This document shows positions 15,705-24,288 of a DNA stretch of 64,000 bases, piece by piece (position 1 is the first letter of the stretch; each line of letters starts with the position of its first letter). The notes under the pieces are model-generated. The model saw only the letters and a list, made by a program, of their open reading frames with translations, did not search any database and was not told the DNA's origin. The translations under genes were made by a program, and so were the position numbers. Source of the DNA: Paenibacillus donghaensis (GTDB lineage: Bacteria; Bacillota; Bacilli; Paenibacillales; Paenibacillaceae); the NCBI RefSeq assembly GCF_002192415.1, contig NZ_CP021780.1, forward strand, positions 2,108,001-2,172,000, read 5' to 3'.

Positions 15705-16115
15705 ATGTTATACGCTGATTTTGTTTGGCAGTGTCCTAATTGCAAACAATTCCATTCTGAAGGATTTGCTAATGAGGATGATCCGTACACCTGCTGCGGA
15801 TGCAAAAGGCAGTTCATACTTACTTTCTCGGTCGATGTTGAGGAAATTGAAGCTTATGACAAGAAATCGGGGCAAGTGTCTGAGGTTCGACTAATAAAGA
15901 TGGGAATAAGCCATGACCAGGGTAAAACTTGGGGAGAAATCGAGGTCGATACAAGGGACCTGAACCCTGACACCTCACCTTTGAAAGTAGGCGATTGGAT
16001 AAAGGCTCCGGGTGGCGGATCGATACTTGAAATATGGCTCAACGAGAAAATAGGTAAATTAAATTCAAGGAGAGTATATGCCTTGGCCGGAGGCCATCGA
16101 GACGCGACCGAATAA
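15705..16115 (+). CDS. zinc-ribbon-like hypothetical protein (136 aa)
   Basis: The N-terminus has CPNC at residues 10-13 and CCGC about 20 residues later, a probable four-cysteine zinc ribbon. A beta-rich domain follows. RBS GGGGGGAGAAGAGG. Function unknown. Confidence 0.55.
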   Translation: MLYADFVWQCPNCKQFHSEGFANEDDPYTCCGCKRQFILTFSVDVEEIEAYDKKSGQVSEVRLIKMGISHDQGKTWGEIEVDTRDLNPDTSPLKVGDWIKAPGGGSILEIWLNEKIGKLNSRRVYALAGGHRDATE

Positions 16116-16191
16116 CCCAGCGCAGCGGGGGCCGGGTGAAGGTTTAATAGCCATCTGGCTACCCATAAAGAAAGGAACAACAAACCTATGA
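16078..16191 (+). CDS. possible small protein (37 aa)
   Basis: An ATG after AAGGAGAGTAT opens a 37-codon frame whose stop overlaps the next ATG (16188), the same coupling used throughout this operon. It overlaps the 3' end of the zinc-ribbon gene by 38 bases in another frame. The RBS and coupling are the only support. Confidence 0.3.
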   Translation: MPWPEAIETRPNNPAQRGPGEGLIAIWLPIKKGTTNL

Positions 16192-16433
16192 TCAATGAAT
16201 TGAAGAAAACATATGAGTTACTACCAAAGCAGCCAGAGGAAACAGGAAGGTATTTAACAGTAAACGAGACTCCTTTTGGCGGATATAAAATTCGATTGGA
16301 AATCTTTTTCTCTGGCAAACCTGAACTCAGATCAACATACATCGTAACTTTTGATGAGTTAAAAATCGTAAATTTCGATTACGAAGATAACGCAATCACT
16401 ACATTATGCCATTTAATTCAAAATCATTTGTAG
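16188..16433 (+). CDS. small hypothetical phage protein (81 aa)
   Basis: ATG follows AAAGGAACAACAAACCT. The protein is a mix of helix and strand with no recognised family. Confidence 0.5.
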   Translation: MINELKKTYELLPKQPEETGRYLTVNETPFGGYKIRLEIFFSGKPELRSTYIVTFDELKIVNFDYEDNAITTLCHLIQNHL

Positions 16434-16448
16434 GGGAGGATACAGACA

Positions 16449-16805
16449 ATGCTCGATAAACCAAAATTGATATCGTGGCTGAGAAATTACCAATGCCATG
16501 TGTGGAATGACGAAGAGAATGATCTTAACGAAGGAAAGGGAGTTGTGCTTGAGGCATTGATTCAAGAAATAGAGTCTAGCACCTTTGACCCCACACCAGT
16601 ACAGCCAGACACCCCAAAGCCTGGCGATAAAGTGAAGCATCGGAAAATGAAACACCTGGGCATAGGAAACGTGCTGGAGATTGCTAAAAGTGGGGAACGA
16701 GCATACGTGGATTGGCCTAATTATGATAAAAGCAAAGTGAATTGGGCTCCAACACCAGCCTATTACCGTTTAGACAAACTGGAGGTCATACCTAATGGAG
16801 ACTAA
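16449..16805 (+). CDS. hypothetical protein with SH3/KOW-like C-terminus
   Basis: The 118-residue protein has an acidic helical N-terminus, a Pro-rich linker (TPVQPDTPKPGDKV) and a small beta domain (GIGNVLEIAKSGERAYVDW) of the kind found in many phage proteins with a KOW-like fold. RBS AGGGGAGGAT. It overlaps the next start. Confidence 0.5.
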   Translation: MLDKPKLISWLRNYQCHVWNDEENDLNEGKGVVLEALIQEIESSTFDPTPVQPDTPKPGDKVKHRKMKHLGIGNVLEIAKSGERAYVDWPNYDKSKVNWAPTPAYYRLDKLEVIPNGD

Positions 16806-16947
16806 ACCCGGAGATATCTATGAAGCGCAGATCATGACGATCAAAATCAAGAAAGGCATTCCAACCGTAATCTCTATGGATGGCCGGATATACATCCTTC
16901 AACCAGCATACCAACACAAGGAAGTGAAGAAGAATGCTAATCATTGA
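16795..16947 (+). CDS. small hypothetical protein (50 aa)
   Basis: ATG follows CTGGAGG and overlaps the previous gene's end. The protein (METKPGDIYEAQIMTIKIKK...) is beta-rich. It is one of two adjacent 50-residue genes. Confidence 0.45.
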   Translation: METKPGDIYEAQIMTIKIKKGIPTVISMDGRIYILQPAYQHKEVKKNANH

Positions 16948-17086
16948 TAATAGTGATTTCAACTTGATTGACGAAGACTTCGAAGAATTCCATCGCCGTG
17001 GCCTTGAATCCTACGGCATAACCAAAGATCAATTATCCGTAGTAACTCCGTATGAAATCCACTCTATACTGACAGTAAATATATAA
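16934..17086 (+). CDS. small acidic hypothetical protein (50 aa)
   Basis: ATG follows AAGGAAGTGAAGA and overlaps the previous gene's end. The protein is acidic (DFNLIDEDFEEF) with no family recognised. Confidence 0.45.
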   Translation: MLIIDNSDFNLIDEDFEEFHRRGLESYGITKDQLSVVTPYEIHSILTVNI

Positions 17087-17113
17087 GCCAGCCGCAGAGA
17101 GGAGATATGCCCA

Positions 17114-17770
17114 ATGATTGAATTACTGCAGACCCCGGAGAGCGACTTTGATCCTAAAGATGATCTCGTAGAAATATCCCGAATCTATCAAGTGCAGTTT
17201 TTTGAAAACCCAGATGAAGAGGATATTAGAAAGACAAAATGGCTCCTGAAGAATTTCAGGAGATTTAAGGAGTTAAAGGAAAGCTATGAAGATGCACAAA
17301 AGAGAAAACGAGCTGATGGGTTGGATGATTTCGACCTAACAGGGATGGGCGGGGCGGCCAAACGTCTCGGCACTACCGATCTTATATCTAACATCCCGGA
17401 AAATCTAATGATTGCACGCGAGACACGGCAGTCCAACTACAAGATATACAAATTCGTAGTAGAGGCAATTATTCATGCCAGCAATAACATCGCAAACATA
17501 CACGAGCATAAGATAGTACAACTTCTTTTTGTTGGAGATAAGGAAGTCAAGTACAAAGACGCTGTCAAATATATGAGAGTGGGCTACAGCGAAGCACTCT
17601 ACAGCATAGAGGCTACAACATTTGCTGAGAAGCGTCGTCGAGTTATAGCCTCTCTTACTAATACGCTTCTTTTCAACGGCACTCTTGATTTCGTTACGAT
17701 CGATTACGGACGGGGCCGGAATAAAGAAGGCGAAATCGGATTAAGACAACTCAACAGCCGCGAAGGGTAG
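17114..17770 (+). CDS. putative ArpU-type late transcription regulator
   Basis: The 218-residue protein closes the early operon. Its last third (YKDAVKYMRVGYSEALYSIEATTFAEKRRR-like) resembles a sigma-70 region 4 or ArpU-like helix-turn-helix. ArpU-family and related proteins are commonly encoded just before the terminase genes of Firmicute phages and switch on late genes. The assignment rests on position and this C-terminal pattern; sequence support is moderate. A short terminator follows at once. Confidence 0.45.
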   Translation: MIELLQTPESDFDPKDDLVEISRIYQVQFFENPDEEDIRKTKWLLKNFRRFKELKESYEDAQKRKRADGLDDFDLTGMGGAAKRLGTTDLISNIPENLMIARETRQSNYKIYKFVVEAIIHASNNIANIHEHKIVQLLFVGDKEVKYKDAVKYMRVGYSEALYSIEATTFAEKRRRVIASLTNTLLFNGTLDFVTIDYGRGRNKEGEIGLRQLNSREG

Positions 17771-17792
17771 ATACCTGGAGCGGTATTTTTTT
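17771..17792 (+). terminator. short intrinsic terminator after the early operon
   Basis: ATACC (17771-17775) pairs with GGTAT (17782-17786) around loop TGGAGC, followed by seven T. The stem is weak, so read-through into the following structured region is likely. Confidence 0.55.
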
Positions 17793-18333
17793 GTCCATCA
17801 ACATAACAGAGCTTAATTTCCGTAGCGTATCAGCAATAAGCCCCAAATATAATAAAGATACCGAGGCGAGAGCTTCCGTACACTCCATATCTGGTTGCGG
17901 TAATCTGTGACGGGCATATCACACCGCAGCTCATACCCACCTCCTGGGCAACCGTGATCTCAGCGGCGAAAGACGTGGATCGAGAACGTGGACCGGATAC
18001 GTCAATAACTACCGGACTAACCCATTTGAGACAGCGTACAGAGGGGAATACCACGAAGCTTTAAAGGTGCGCATAAATCGCCCAATCCGGGGCGAAGCGC
18101 ATTAGCGGTAGGCGCATACTACAAATTACCGCTTAATTTTAGCAATAACCACACATCGATATTGATACCCAAAACCAATTATCGCGGGGTGTGGATTGCA
18201 AATAGATTAGGCCGTAGCGCTCACGGTTAAATGAGCGCATCATAAAAACAGTCGATGGCCTTCTGCAGGGGCTAGTGCTGGGTACACGCCTGAGAAGCGT
18301 GTTTAAACCTAAGCATCATCGACTGTTTTTATG
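17793..18333 (+). ncRNA. candidate large ornate phage RNA (ROOL/GOLLD-like)
   Basis: About 540 bases hold no credible reading frame but many perfect helices. GGTTGC 17893-17898 pairs with GCAACC 17948-17953. TGTGA 17906 pairs with TCACA 17919. TGCGC 18068 plus TCGCCC 18078 pair with GGGCGA 18090 plus GCGCA 18097. AGCGGTA 18104 pairs with TACCGCT 18127. CCACAC 18149 plus CGATA 18157 pair with TATCG 18180 plus GTGTGG 18189. GCGCTCA 18217 pairs with TGAGCGC 18232. ACACGC 18284 pairs with GCGTGT 18297. A 17-bp repeat 18241-18257/18317-18333 closes the end, and its 3' arm contains TTTTT. Length, helix density and site between early and late phage genes fit the ROOL or GOLLD RNA classes known from prophages. 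I could not compare it with those models, and the strand is inferred from the flanking phage genes. Confidence 0.6.
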
Positions 18334-18352
18334 TTTTGAAATTGATACGATG

Positions 18353-18862
18353 CTATTCAGTAATTTCAATAATAGATACTAAATTAATAACCTCATTTTC
18401 AAGATTTATAAAGGGAAGCTCTATTTTCTTATCTACAGATTTCGCATTAAATAAATACGGAAACAAAACACTAACAGGTTCATCTTCAGTACTCGTATTT
18501 AATATTGCAACTAGCCTATCGAATAATAATGGTAAGCTTTTAATTTGAGTGAATGGATTAGTCCAAAAGTCGCTACGATTAGCTGGCATTGCAACATTAG
18601 CGTAATAACTCCAAAGTTTATTCATCAACGGCAACTCTTCGTTCCCGGGAATTGAATATTTTAGAGGGAAAACTTCGCCATCTTCAGCGATTTTATCCTG
18701 TGATACTCGTCTTCCATCAAAATCAACAAAATCGCCGTACCAAAAGGTGCCTTTAAATTCAATAACAAGCTTTAACTTTTTTTCGAATAATGGAGAAGTG
18801 TGATCGTAAATTATTCTTTTTAATATAAAATCACATGCTTGAAGTTGCTGGACTGAATACAT
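18353..18862 (-). CDS. hypothetical protein, lone minus-strand gene
   Basis: The 169-residue soluble protein (MYSVQQLQACDFILKRIIYD...) has no family I recognise. ATG at 18862 follows AGAGAGGGATTAAAA; a longer reading lacks an RBS. The gene is transcribed against all neighbours between the structured RNA and the recombinase, as a moron would be. The 17-bp inverted repeat at 18241-18333 could also serve as its terminator. A function in lysogeny or defence is possible but not shown. Confidence 0.6.
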   Translation of the reverse strand: MYSVQQLQACDFILKRIIYDHTSPLFEKKLKLVIEFKGTFWYGDFVDFDGRRVSQDKIAEDGEVFPLKYSIPGNEELPLMNKLWSYYANVAMPANRSDFWTNPFTQIKSLPLLFDRLVAILNTSTEDEPVSVLFPYLFNAKSVDKKIELPFINLENEVINLVSIIEITE

Positions 18863-19006
18863 TTTTAATCCCTCTCTTCTTGAATATATTAAAACTACTT
18901 TCATCCAATATTATACATCTATTTCTTGATGAGAGGTTGAAAAACTCATAGTGGATACACATCGACTAGATGATATCTTGTATAACAAATCTATCTTCAC
19001 CTATGA

Positions 19007-19031
19007 GCGCCCGATGAGGCGCTTTTTCTTT
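19007..19031 (+). terminator. intrinsic terminator
   Basis: GCGCC (19007-19011) pairs with GGCGC (19018-19022), followed by TTTTTCTTTT. It isolates the late region from upstream transcription and is directly followed by a palindrome copy. Confidence 0.7.
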
Positions 19032-19036
19032 TGCTC

Positions 19037-19050
19037 AGGAAAAATTTCCT
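19037..19050. repeat. dispersed palindrome, variant AGGAAAAATTTCCT
   Basis: A one-base variant of the 14-bp palindrome, between a terminator and the RBS of the recombinase gene. Confidence 0.6.
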
Positions 19051-19074
19051 TAACTCTACAATGGAGGTGATGAA

Positions 19075-19626
19075 ATGAAGTTCGTACAACCAATACGAGA
19101 TCCTAAAAAATTAGAGGCCATGAAAAAATACTTATATTTTAAGAACATTCGTGACTTCATCATGTTTTTTGTTGGGATCAACACAGGATTTCGCATCTCA
19201 GATATCCTTCCCCTAATGGTCCGGGATGTGAAGGGGACGCACATAACAATAACTGAAAAAAAGACCAGGAAGGTAAAAAGTGTACTGATTCGTAAATCAC
19301 TTCGCAAAGCACTGGATGCCTACATCAAAGATAAAGCAGATTTCGAATATTTATTTCCCAGCAGAAAGCGTAAAAGAGGTAAAGCACACCCCATTTCTCC
19401 AAACATGGCATACAAAATTATTAGAGGGGCAGCTAAAGAGCTTGATCTTGAAGAAATCGGTACCCACTCCATGAGGAAGACATTCGGATACAGATTGTAT
19501 CTCGAAACGAAGGACATAGCGTTACTAATGGATCACTTCAATCACTCGGAGGAAAAGGTGACTCTGAGGTATGTGGGCTTGCTCCAGGATACCTTAGACG
19601 ATGCTTTGGAGGACTTTGAACTCTAA
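19075..19626 (+). CDS. short tyrosine recombinase/integrase
   Basis: The 183-residue protein consists almost only of the catalytic domain. It has the first Arg in NTGFRISDIL, a Lys in the beta-hairpin, H-x-x-R in GTHSMRKTFGYRL, a His in DHFNHS, and the Tyr nucleophile in LRYVGL. The core-binding N-terminal domain of normal phage integrases is missing. Such short recombinases are often found just before terminase genes in Firmicute phages; their task there is unclear, and this is probably not the enzyme that integrates the prophage. RBS GGAGGTGATGAA. Confidence 0.8.
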   Translation: MKFVQPIRDPKKLEAMKKYLYFKNIRDFIMFFVGINTGFRISDILPLMVRDVKGTHITITEKKTRKVKSVLIRKSLRKALDAYIKDKADFEYLFPSRKRKRGKAHPISPNMAYKIIRGAAKELDLEEIGTHSMRKTFGYRLYLETKDIALLMDHFNHSEEKVTLRYVGLLQDTLDDALEDFEL

Positions 19627-19888
19627 CGAATGCACTTCAATGGGGTAATGATGAATTCATTTCGGGGAACGAAGAACAAAACAAATCACATCAATGAAAA
19701 TCCGCACTTTACGAATGACATACAATTAGTACTGAAGTGAATTCAATTAACAAATATTAGTAGAATACAGTGAGCAGCCAAGGCCTGAGTTAAATCTGAG
19801 GCTTATTTTCATTAGTAACGTTTGACCATTTTAGACCTTTAAAAAGTGTATCCAACTCAAATACGTAGTGGGGCCGAGGTGAAGTTAG
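19627..19888 (+). other. noncoding gap before the terminase genes
   Basis: 262 bases without a gene. A weak hairpin, GCCT (19790s) with AGGC followed by TTATTTT, may terminate transcription. A cos or pac site would be expected near here, but I see no feature that identifies one. Confidence 0.4.
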
Positions 19889-20620
19889 TTGACAAGAGAG
19901 AAAAGCCCGGATCGAGAGAAAGCACTGAAGATTTGGCTGAAGAGTGGCCGGGAGAAGAAATTGAGTGAGATTGCAGCAGAACTTGGGCTCAATCCATCTA
20001 TGGTCCGCAGATGGAAAAGCGCTGATAAATGGGACGAGATACCGGCATCAGGCAGACCGCGAGGAGCCAAGAAGGGCAATCAGAACGCAAAGGGGAACAA
20101 AGGCGGCAAGGGTGGACCTGAAGGGAATCAGAAGGCGCTTAAGCACGGATATTTTAGTAAGTTCATGCCCCAGGACCCTGAGTTTATGGAGATCCGCGAG
20201 ATTGTTGAAACCATGAGCCCGGCAGATATGCTCTGGGAGAACGTGCTTAGTCTGTATCAACGGCTTATTTGGGGCCGCCGCATTACTCATGTTAAAGATA
20301 AAGATGATGTCACTAAAGTCCTGACTAAGAAAAAACCCGGGATGTTCGGAACCGAGCAAGAATGGGAATATCAACAAGCCTGGGATAAGCATAACAGCGC
20401 TATAAAGGCAGAGTCTGTTGTTATGAAAGAACTGAGATCAGCAATAAAGCAGTTTATTGAAATTGCTCCTGAAAAAGACGAACGACGTTTGAAGTTGGAA
20501 CGAATGAAAATTGAGATTGAGAAGAAACGGCTTGAAATTGATAAACTGAAAAATGGTGGAGGAGATACAGACGAGGATGTTATTGAAGATTGGGTTAAGG
20601 CGGTGGAAGAGAATGACTAA
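19889..20620 (+). CDS. terminase small subunit
   Basis: The 243-residue protein has an N-terminal helix-turn-helix (KLSEIAAELGLNPSMVRRW), then the Gly/Lys/Asn-rich linker 'GNQNAKGNKGGKGG..GNQKALKHG', and a C-terminal helical region. This is the classic layout of Firmicute phage small terminases, which recognise the packaging site. TTG start after GAGGTGAAG. Its stop lies inside the large subunit gene. Confidence 0.9.
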   Translation: MTREKSPDREKALKIWLKSGREKKLSEIAAELGLNPSMVRRWKSADKWDEIPASGRPRGAKKGNQNAKGNKGGKGGPEGNQKALKHGYFSKFMPQDPEFMEIREIVETMSPADMLWENVLSLYQRLIWGRRITHVKDKDDVTKVLTKKKPGMFGTEQEWEYQQAWDKHNSAIKAESVVMKELRSAIKQFIEIAPEKDERRLKLERMKIEIEKKRLEIDKLKNGGGDTDEDVIEDWVKAVEEND

Positions 20621-22034
20621 AGAGACACCAAACACAAAGCGCCGGCTCAATGCCTTCAAGAAGCGAATACCGGAGTACAGGAAGAACCCTGTGTTGTTCT
20701 GCAAGGAAATGCTTAATTTTACGCCGGATGAATGGCAAGCTGAAGTACTAATGGACATAGCTACTGATCCGCGCGTTTCAGTACGATCAGGGCAGGGAGT
20801 GGGCAAGACAGGAGTTGAGGCGGCAATTGCGCTTTGGTTCCTGTCTTGTTTTCCGTATCCGAAGGTAGTCTGCACGGCCCCGACAAGACAGCAACTGCAT
20901 GATGTATTGTGGGCTGAGATCAGCAAATGGCAGGATAAGAGCCCGATTCTGAAGGTTATTCTAAAATGGACGAAAACAAAGGTATACATGCGGAACTATG
21001 AAGAACGCTGGTTTGCCACGGCCCGGACCGCAACTAAGCCAGAAAATATGCAAGGTTTTCATGAAGACTACATGTTGTTCATCGTAGATGAAGCGTCCGG
21101 CGTAGAAGACAGGATCATGGAGGCTATACTCGGTACATTGTCAGGTCCATACAATAAGCTGTTAATGTGCGGCAACCCAACACGCACGAGCGGAGTGTTC
21201 TATGATTCCCATAACAGAGACCGCGCTGATTATAAGACACGTAAGGTTTCCTGTTTAAACAGCCCCAGGACGAGCAAAGAGAATATTGCCATGCTCAAGC
21301 GTAAATATGGTGAAGGCTCTGACGTATGGCGTGTACGTGTTGAAGGTGAGTTTCCGCGCGGGGAATCCGATACATTCATAGCGCTGGAAGCGGCTGAGTT
21401 TGCGAAGAACGAGGTTCGGATTGAACCTAAAGGACATAAGCTCACGGTAGGGGTGGACGTAGCTCGTTTCGGTGACGACGAAACCACCATATACGGGCAG
21501 GTCGGCGGCAAAGTGGTAAAGAGTCACTTCCACCACAAACAGGACACGATGACAACCACCGGCTGGGTGCTTCGGCTCGTTGATGATATTAGGGTAGAGC
21601 GTCCTGAGGTGGAAGAAGTAGAGATCAGAGTCGATGATAGCGGCATAGGTGGAGCAGTTACAGACAGACTCAATGAGATCAATGACGAAAAGAACCTCGG
21701 ATACACAATCATAGGAGTTAATAATGGATCGTCCGCAGAAGACGAGCATTACGGAAACCTTGGCTCAGAAATGTGGGGCCACATCAAGGAACTTCTGGAA
21801 GATAATATGAGTAACTATATGCTTGGAGTCCCTGGTGTAATGGAACTGCCAGATGATGAAAAACTTGTAACTCAATTAACATCCAGAAAATGGCGTATGG
21901 GCAGTAACGGTAGGATCTACCTGGAACGTAAAGAGGATATGAAGAAGCGCGGACTGCAATCACCGGATAGAGCTGATGGGTTTGTATTGGCCTTTGCTAA
22001 CATACAGACGGATACTGGCTTTGCATTTGGATGA
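20613..22034 (+). CDS. terminase large subunit
   Basis: The 473-residue protein has a packaging ATPase with Walker A SGQGVGKT (~residue 60) and Walker B LFIVDEA (~residue 155). The C-terminal RNase H-like nuclease has GVDVARFGDDET, 'VDDSGIGGAVTDRL' and a final DRADGFVLAFA. It pumps DNA into the prohead and cuts it. ATG 20613 overlaps the small-subunit stop; a longer reading from 20553 would lie inside that gene. Confidence 0.93.
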   Translation: MTKETPNTKRRLNAFKKRIPEYRKNPVLFCKEMLNFTPDEWQAEVLMDIATDPRVSVRSGQGVGKTGVEAAIALWFLSCFPYPKVVCTAPTRQQLHDVLWAEISKWQDKSPILKVILKWTKTKVYMRNYEERWFATARTATKPENMQGFHEDYMLFIVDEASGVEDRIMEAILGTLSGPYNKLLMCGNPTRTSGVFYDSHNRDRADYKTRKVSCLNSPRTSKENIAMLKRKYGEGSDVWRVRVEGEFPRGESDTFIALEAAEFAKNEVRIEPKGHKLTVGVDVARFGDDETTIYGQVGGKVVKSHFHHKQDTMTTTGWVLRLVDDIRVERPEVEEVEIRVDDSGIGGAVTDRLNEINDEKNLGYTIIGVNNGSSAEDEHYGNLGSEMWGHIKELLEDNMSNYMLGVPGVMELPDDEKLVTQLTSRKWRMGSNGRIYLERKEDMKKRGLQSPDRADGFVLAFANIQTDTGFAFG

Positions 22035-22114
22035 AGCTATGAAACATGTGATGCTTCCTAGTATTGGAGGTGTTACAATAAAGAGGAATTGATACGTGAA
22101 TTTGAGGAGGCGCT

Positions 22115-22318
22115 ATGATGAAAGTTTCGGAATTAATAGAGAAGCTTCAAGAAATACCAAACAAAGATGCTGAAGTCAATGTCCATCATTGGCTATTAGC
22201 TACAAAAACGGATAAAGTGATACTGTCATGGAGTAAAGTAACCGGAATATTAGTCCCACTGGATGGGGAATATAACCAAATAACGATTGAAACTGATAAG
22301 GTTGAAGAGGATATCTAA
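22115..22318 (+). CDS. small hypothetical phage protein (67 aa)
   Basis: ATG follows GAGGAGGCGCT. The opening 'MKVSELIEKLQEIPNKDAEV' is typical of small phage proteins next to structural genes. Function unknown. Confidence 0.55.
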   Translation: MMKVSELIEKLQEIPNKDAEVNVHHWLLATKTDKVILSWSKVTGILVPLDGEYNQITIETDKVEEDI

Positions 22319-22390
22319 ATTTCCGCAGTAATCCCGAATAAAACCAATGATATTATTAGTCCATAGAAGTATGAACGAATACAGAAGGTC

Positions 22391-22404
22391 AGGAAAATTT
22401 TCCT
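22391..22404. repeat. dispersed palindrome AGGAAAATTTTCCT with extended arms
   Basis: Perfect core, extended by AGAAGG and CCTTCT with two-base mismatches between, and followed by TATTTTTA. This copy could act as a terminator as well as a binding site. The next RBS, GGAGGAGG, is 20 bases downstream. Confidence 0.65.
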
Positions 22405-22439
22405 GCCTTCTATTTTTATGTCTGGAGGAGGAAATTAAG

Positions 22440-22649
22440 GTGAAAGTGGAAATTAAACTTATTGACGGTACGGGGATTGTTGGTGACCATGAGTTCTTAA
22501 ACACGTTTAAAAGAGGATTCTATAATGGTGCCATGAGTTCATTTTCCATGCTGAAAGTTAATGATGTTCATTCGAATCAAGAGTATTTCTTTCCTATGAC
22601 CAGCGTTGTCTATGCAAGGGAATTGAAGGAAGATGAAAGTGATGAATGA
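22440..22649 (+). CDS. small hypothetical phage protein (69 aa)
   Basis: GTG at 22440 follows GGAGGAGGAAATTAAG. The upstream open frame has no RBS and spans the palindrome, so it is not used. The protein is a mixed alpha/beta fold (KVEIKLIDGTGIVGDHEF...). No family recognised. Confidence 0.5.
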   Translation: MKVEIKLIDGTGIVGDHEFLNTFKRGFYNGAMSSFSMLKVNDVHSNQEYFFPMTSVVYARELKEDESDE

Positions 22650-22848
22650 AACTGCTGAGTTTGTTCAATTCGCTATCAATCAATGGAGAGAGAAAAGAGA
22701 TGAAGCGTTCTGTGCTCATAATCTCAATTTAGAGGAAGTATACGCAAAAGGTGAATTCGAAAGCATTCCTGCCGACTGCCTCATGGCGGTATGTTATGTA
22801 GATGCTTATGCGTGTGTACAAGCGAAAATCCGTAGCAAAACTGAATAA
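22642..22848 (+). CDS. small hypothetical phage protein (68 aa)
   Basis: ATG 22642 is nine bases after AAGGAAG and overlaps the previous gene's end. ATG 22633 is an alternative. The protein is helical (ETAEFVQFAINQWREKRDEAF). Unknown role. Confidence 0.45.
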   Translation: MNETAEFVQFAINQWREKRDEAFCAHNLNLEEVYAKGEFESIPADCLMAVCYVDAYACVQAKIRSKTE

Positions 22849-22900
22849 ATAAGATGTTATCCTTAATTCATAGAAGTCTGCAAGGAAAGGAGGTAACACC

Positions 22901-24247
22901 TTGGGTGTAAGACAGATCATTATCGATTGGCTTGCAGCAGGCAGAACTAAGAATGAACCGGAAAGACAGACTGATGCCTATCCCCAATCGTGGGGGTGGT
23001 GGGGACGCAGTGGGAATAAACAACCTGTCCCAAAGCGAACACCAACAAACCTCAGGACATTGAGTGAATCGCCTATACCACGTCGAGCGATCAATGTCGT
23101 GAAGGATGGTATAACAAAGCTTAATTGGTCAGTAGCTGCCATTGATGAGAACGATGCTGAAAAGTATCAGGAATTATGCAAAATCATTGAGCGATCCTTG
23201 CTTAAGCCAAACCCATCTGATTCATTTAGATCTTGGCTTGAGCAGATCGTTGAAGATATGCTTGTATGTAGCGCTGGAAGTACAGAGATGCTCAAAGCTG
23301 GAGATCCGTTAAGACCATTCAGGATGTATCCGGTGGACACTTTTTCAGTAGACCTACATCCAGATTGGGATGGGAAGCCTGATACTTATCGATTCGCCCA
23401 AAGGGTTAATGGTAAATATGTACACCTAACGGCTTCGGAATTGATGTACATTCGAATGAATCCAAGAACAAACACACCATTTGGGCTTTCTCCACTAGAA
23501 ACAGTTTGGGAATCAGCGAATAACTTTATTGATTCTCATAAATCTGCAGGAAATCAAACCAAAGGTACGTTTCTTCGAAAGATACTTAACCTTGGAAAAA
23601 CGGCCGATTCGAAAGCTGTGTCTGCCTTTCGTTCATTCTGGGACTCTGAAGTGCAAGGGCAAGGGAAATTTCCGATCATTGGCGGCGAAAACCCGAGCGT
23701 CCTGGATTTAGGAGCTACTGACGACAAGGCACTATTCCTTGAATGGCAGCGTTTCTTGATTGAAATCATAGCGATTTCTTTTGGTGTATCACCCAAGAAG
23801 TTAGGTCAGACAAAGGACGTTAACCGTACCACAGCGGAAAGCGAAGACGAGGATACGGAAGCTACGGTGCAGTCCATCGCCGAGAACATTGTCGAGCATA
23901 TTAATAACCACGTCATTGACGGCATCTTTAAAATGGGCGGCGTGATCGAGTTTAAGTTCCTGTATGCTACGTCCTTAAAGGACCTAAAGACTCAGGCAGA
24001 CATTGATGCAATATATCTAGATCGCAGAACGACCACGCCGGATGAGGTAAGGGACAAGCAAGGGAAGAAAGCACTCCCTAACCAGCATGGAGAAGTGTTA
24101 TTGCAGCCGAGCAAGATCGCTGTTGTTGATATAAACAAGACTCAAGAAGAGCTTGCAGAAGCGGAGAGGGCCAAGGCTGTTCCACCAATACCATCAGAAC
24201 AAGAAGATGAACTGAATAAGGAAGACCCCAACACCGAGGAAACGTAA
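22901..24247 (+). CDS. phage portal protein
   Basis: The 448-residue protein has typical portal signatures: 'SESPIPRRAINVVKDGITKL' near residue 50, a 'VEDMLVCSAGSTEML' segment, 'LMYIRMNPRTNTPFGLSPLE', and the helical stem ending 'ISFGVSPKKLG'. It forms the dodecameric ring through which DNA enters the capsid. TTG start after AAAGGAGGTAACACC. Confidence 0.9.
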   Translation: MGVRQIIIDWLAAGRTKNEPERQTDAYPQSWGWWGRSGNKQPVPKRTPTNLRTLSESPIPRRAINVVKDGITKLNWSVAAIDENDAEKYQELCKIIERSLLKPNPSDSFRSWLEQIVEDMLVCSAGSTEMLKAGDPLRPFRMYPVDTFSVDLHPDWDGKPDTYRFAQRVNGKYVHLTASELMYIRMNPRTNTPFGLSPLETVWESANNFIDSHKSAGNQTKGTFLRKILNLGKTADSKAVSAFRSFWDSEVQGQGKFPIIGGENPSVLDLGATDDKALFLEWQRFLIEIIAISFGVSPKKLGQTKDVNRTTAESEDEDTEATVQSIAENIVEHINNHVIDGIFKMGGVIEFKFLYATSLKDLKTQADIDAIYLDRRTTTPDEVRDKQGKKALPNQHGEVLLQPSKIAVVDINKTQEELAEAERAKAVPPIPSEQEDELNKEDPNTEET

Positions 24248-24262
24248 CGGTGTTTTTATTTT
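24230..24262 (+). terminator. terminator at the end of the portal gene
   Basis: AACACCG (24230-24236) pairs with CGGTGTT (24248-24254), followed by a T-rich tract. It overlaps the portal stop and probably tunes the level of the downstream capsid genes. Confidence 0.6.
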
Positions 24263-24288
24263 GCCCTGAAGGGAGGTGAGAACCAAAA

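Noticed and set aside
18251..18323. A 73-base stretch with a 7-bp closing stem and an anticodon-like arm CACGC-CTGAGAA-GCGTG
   Set aside because: It has tRNA length and a U33-like position, but no T arm and a D region of wrong size; it is better read as the 3' domain of the large structured RNA.
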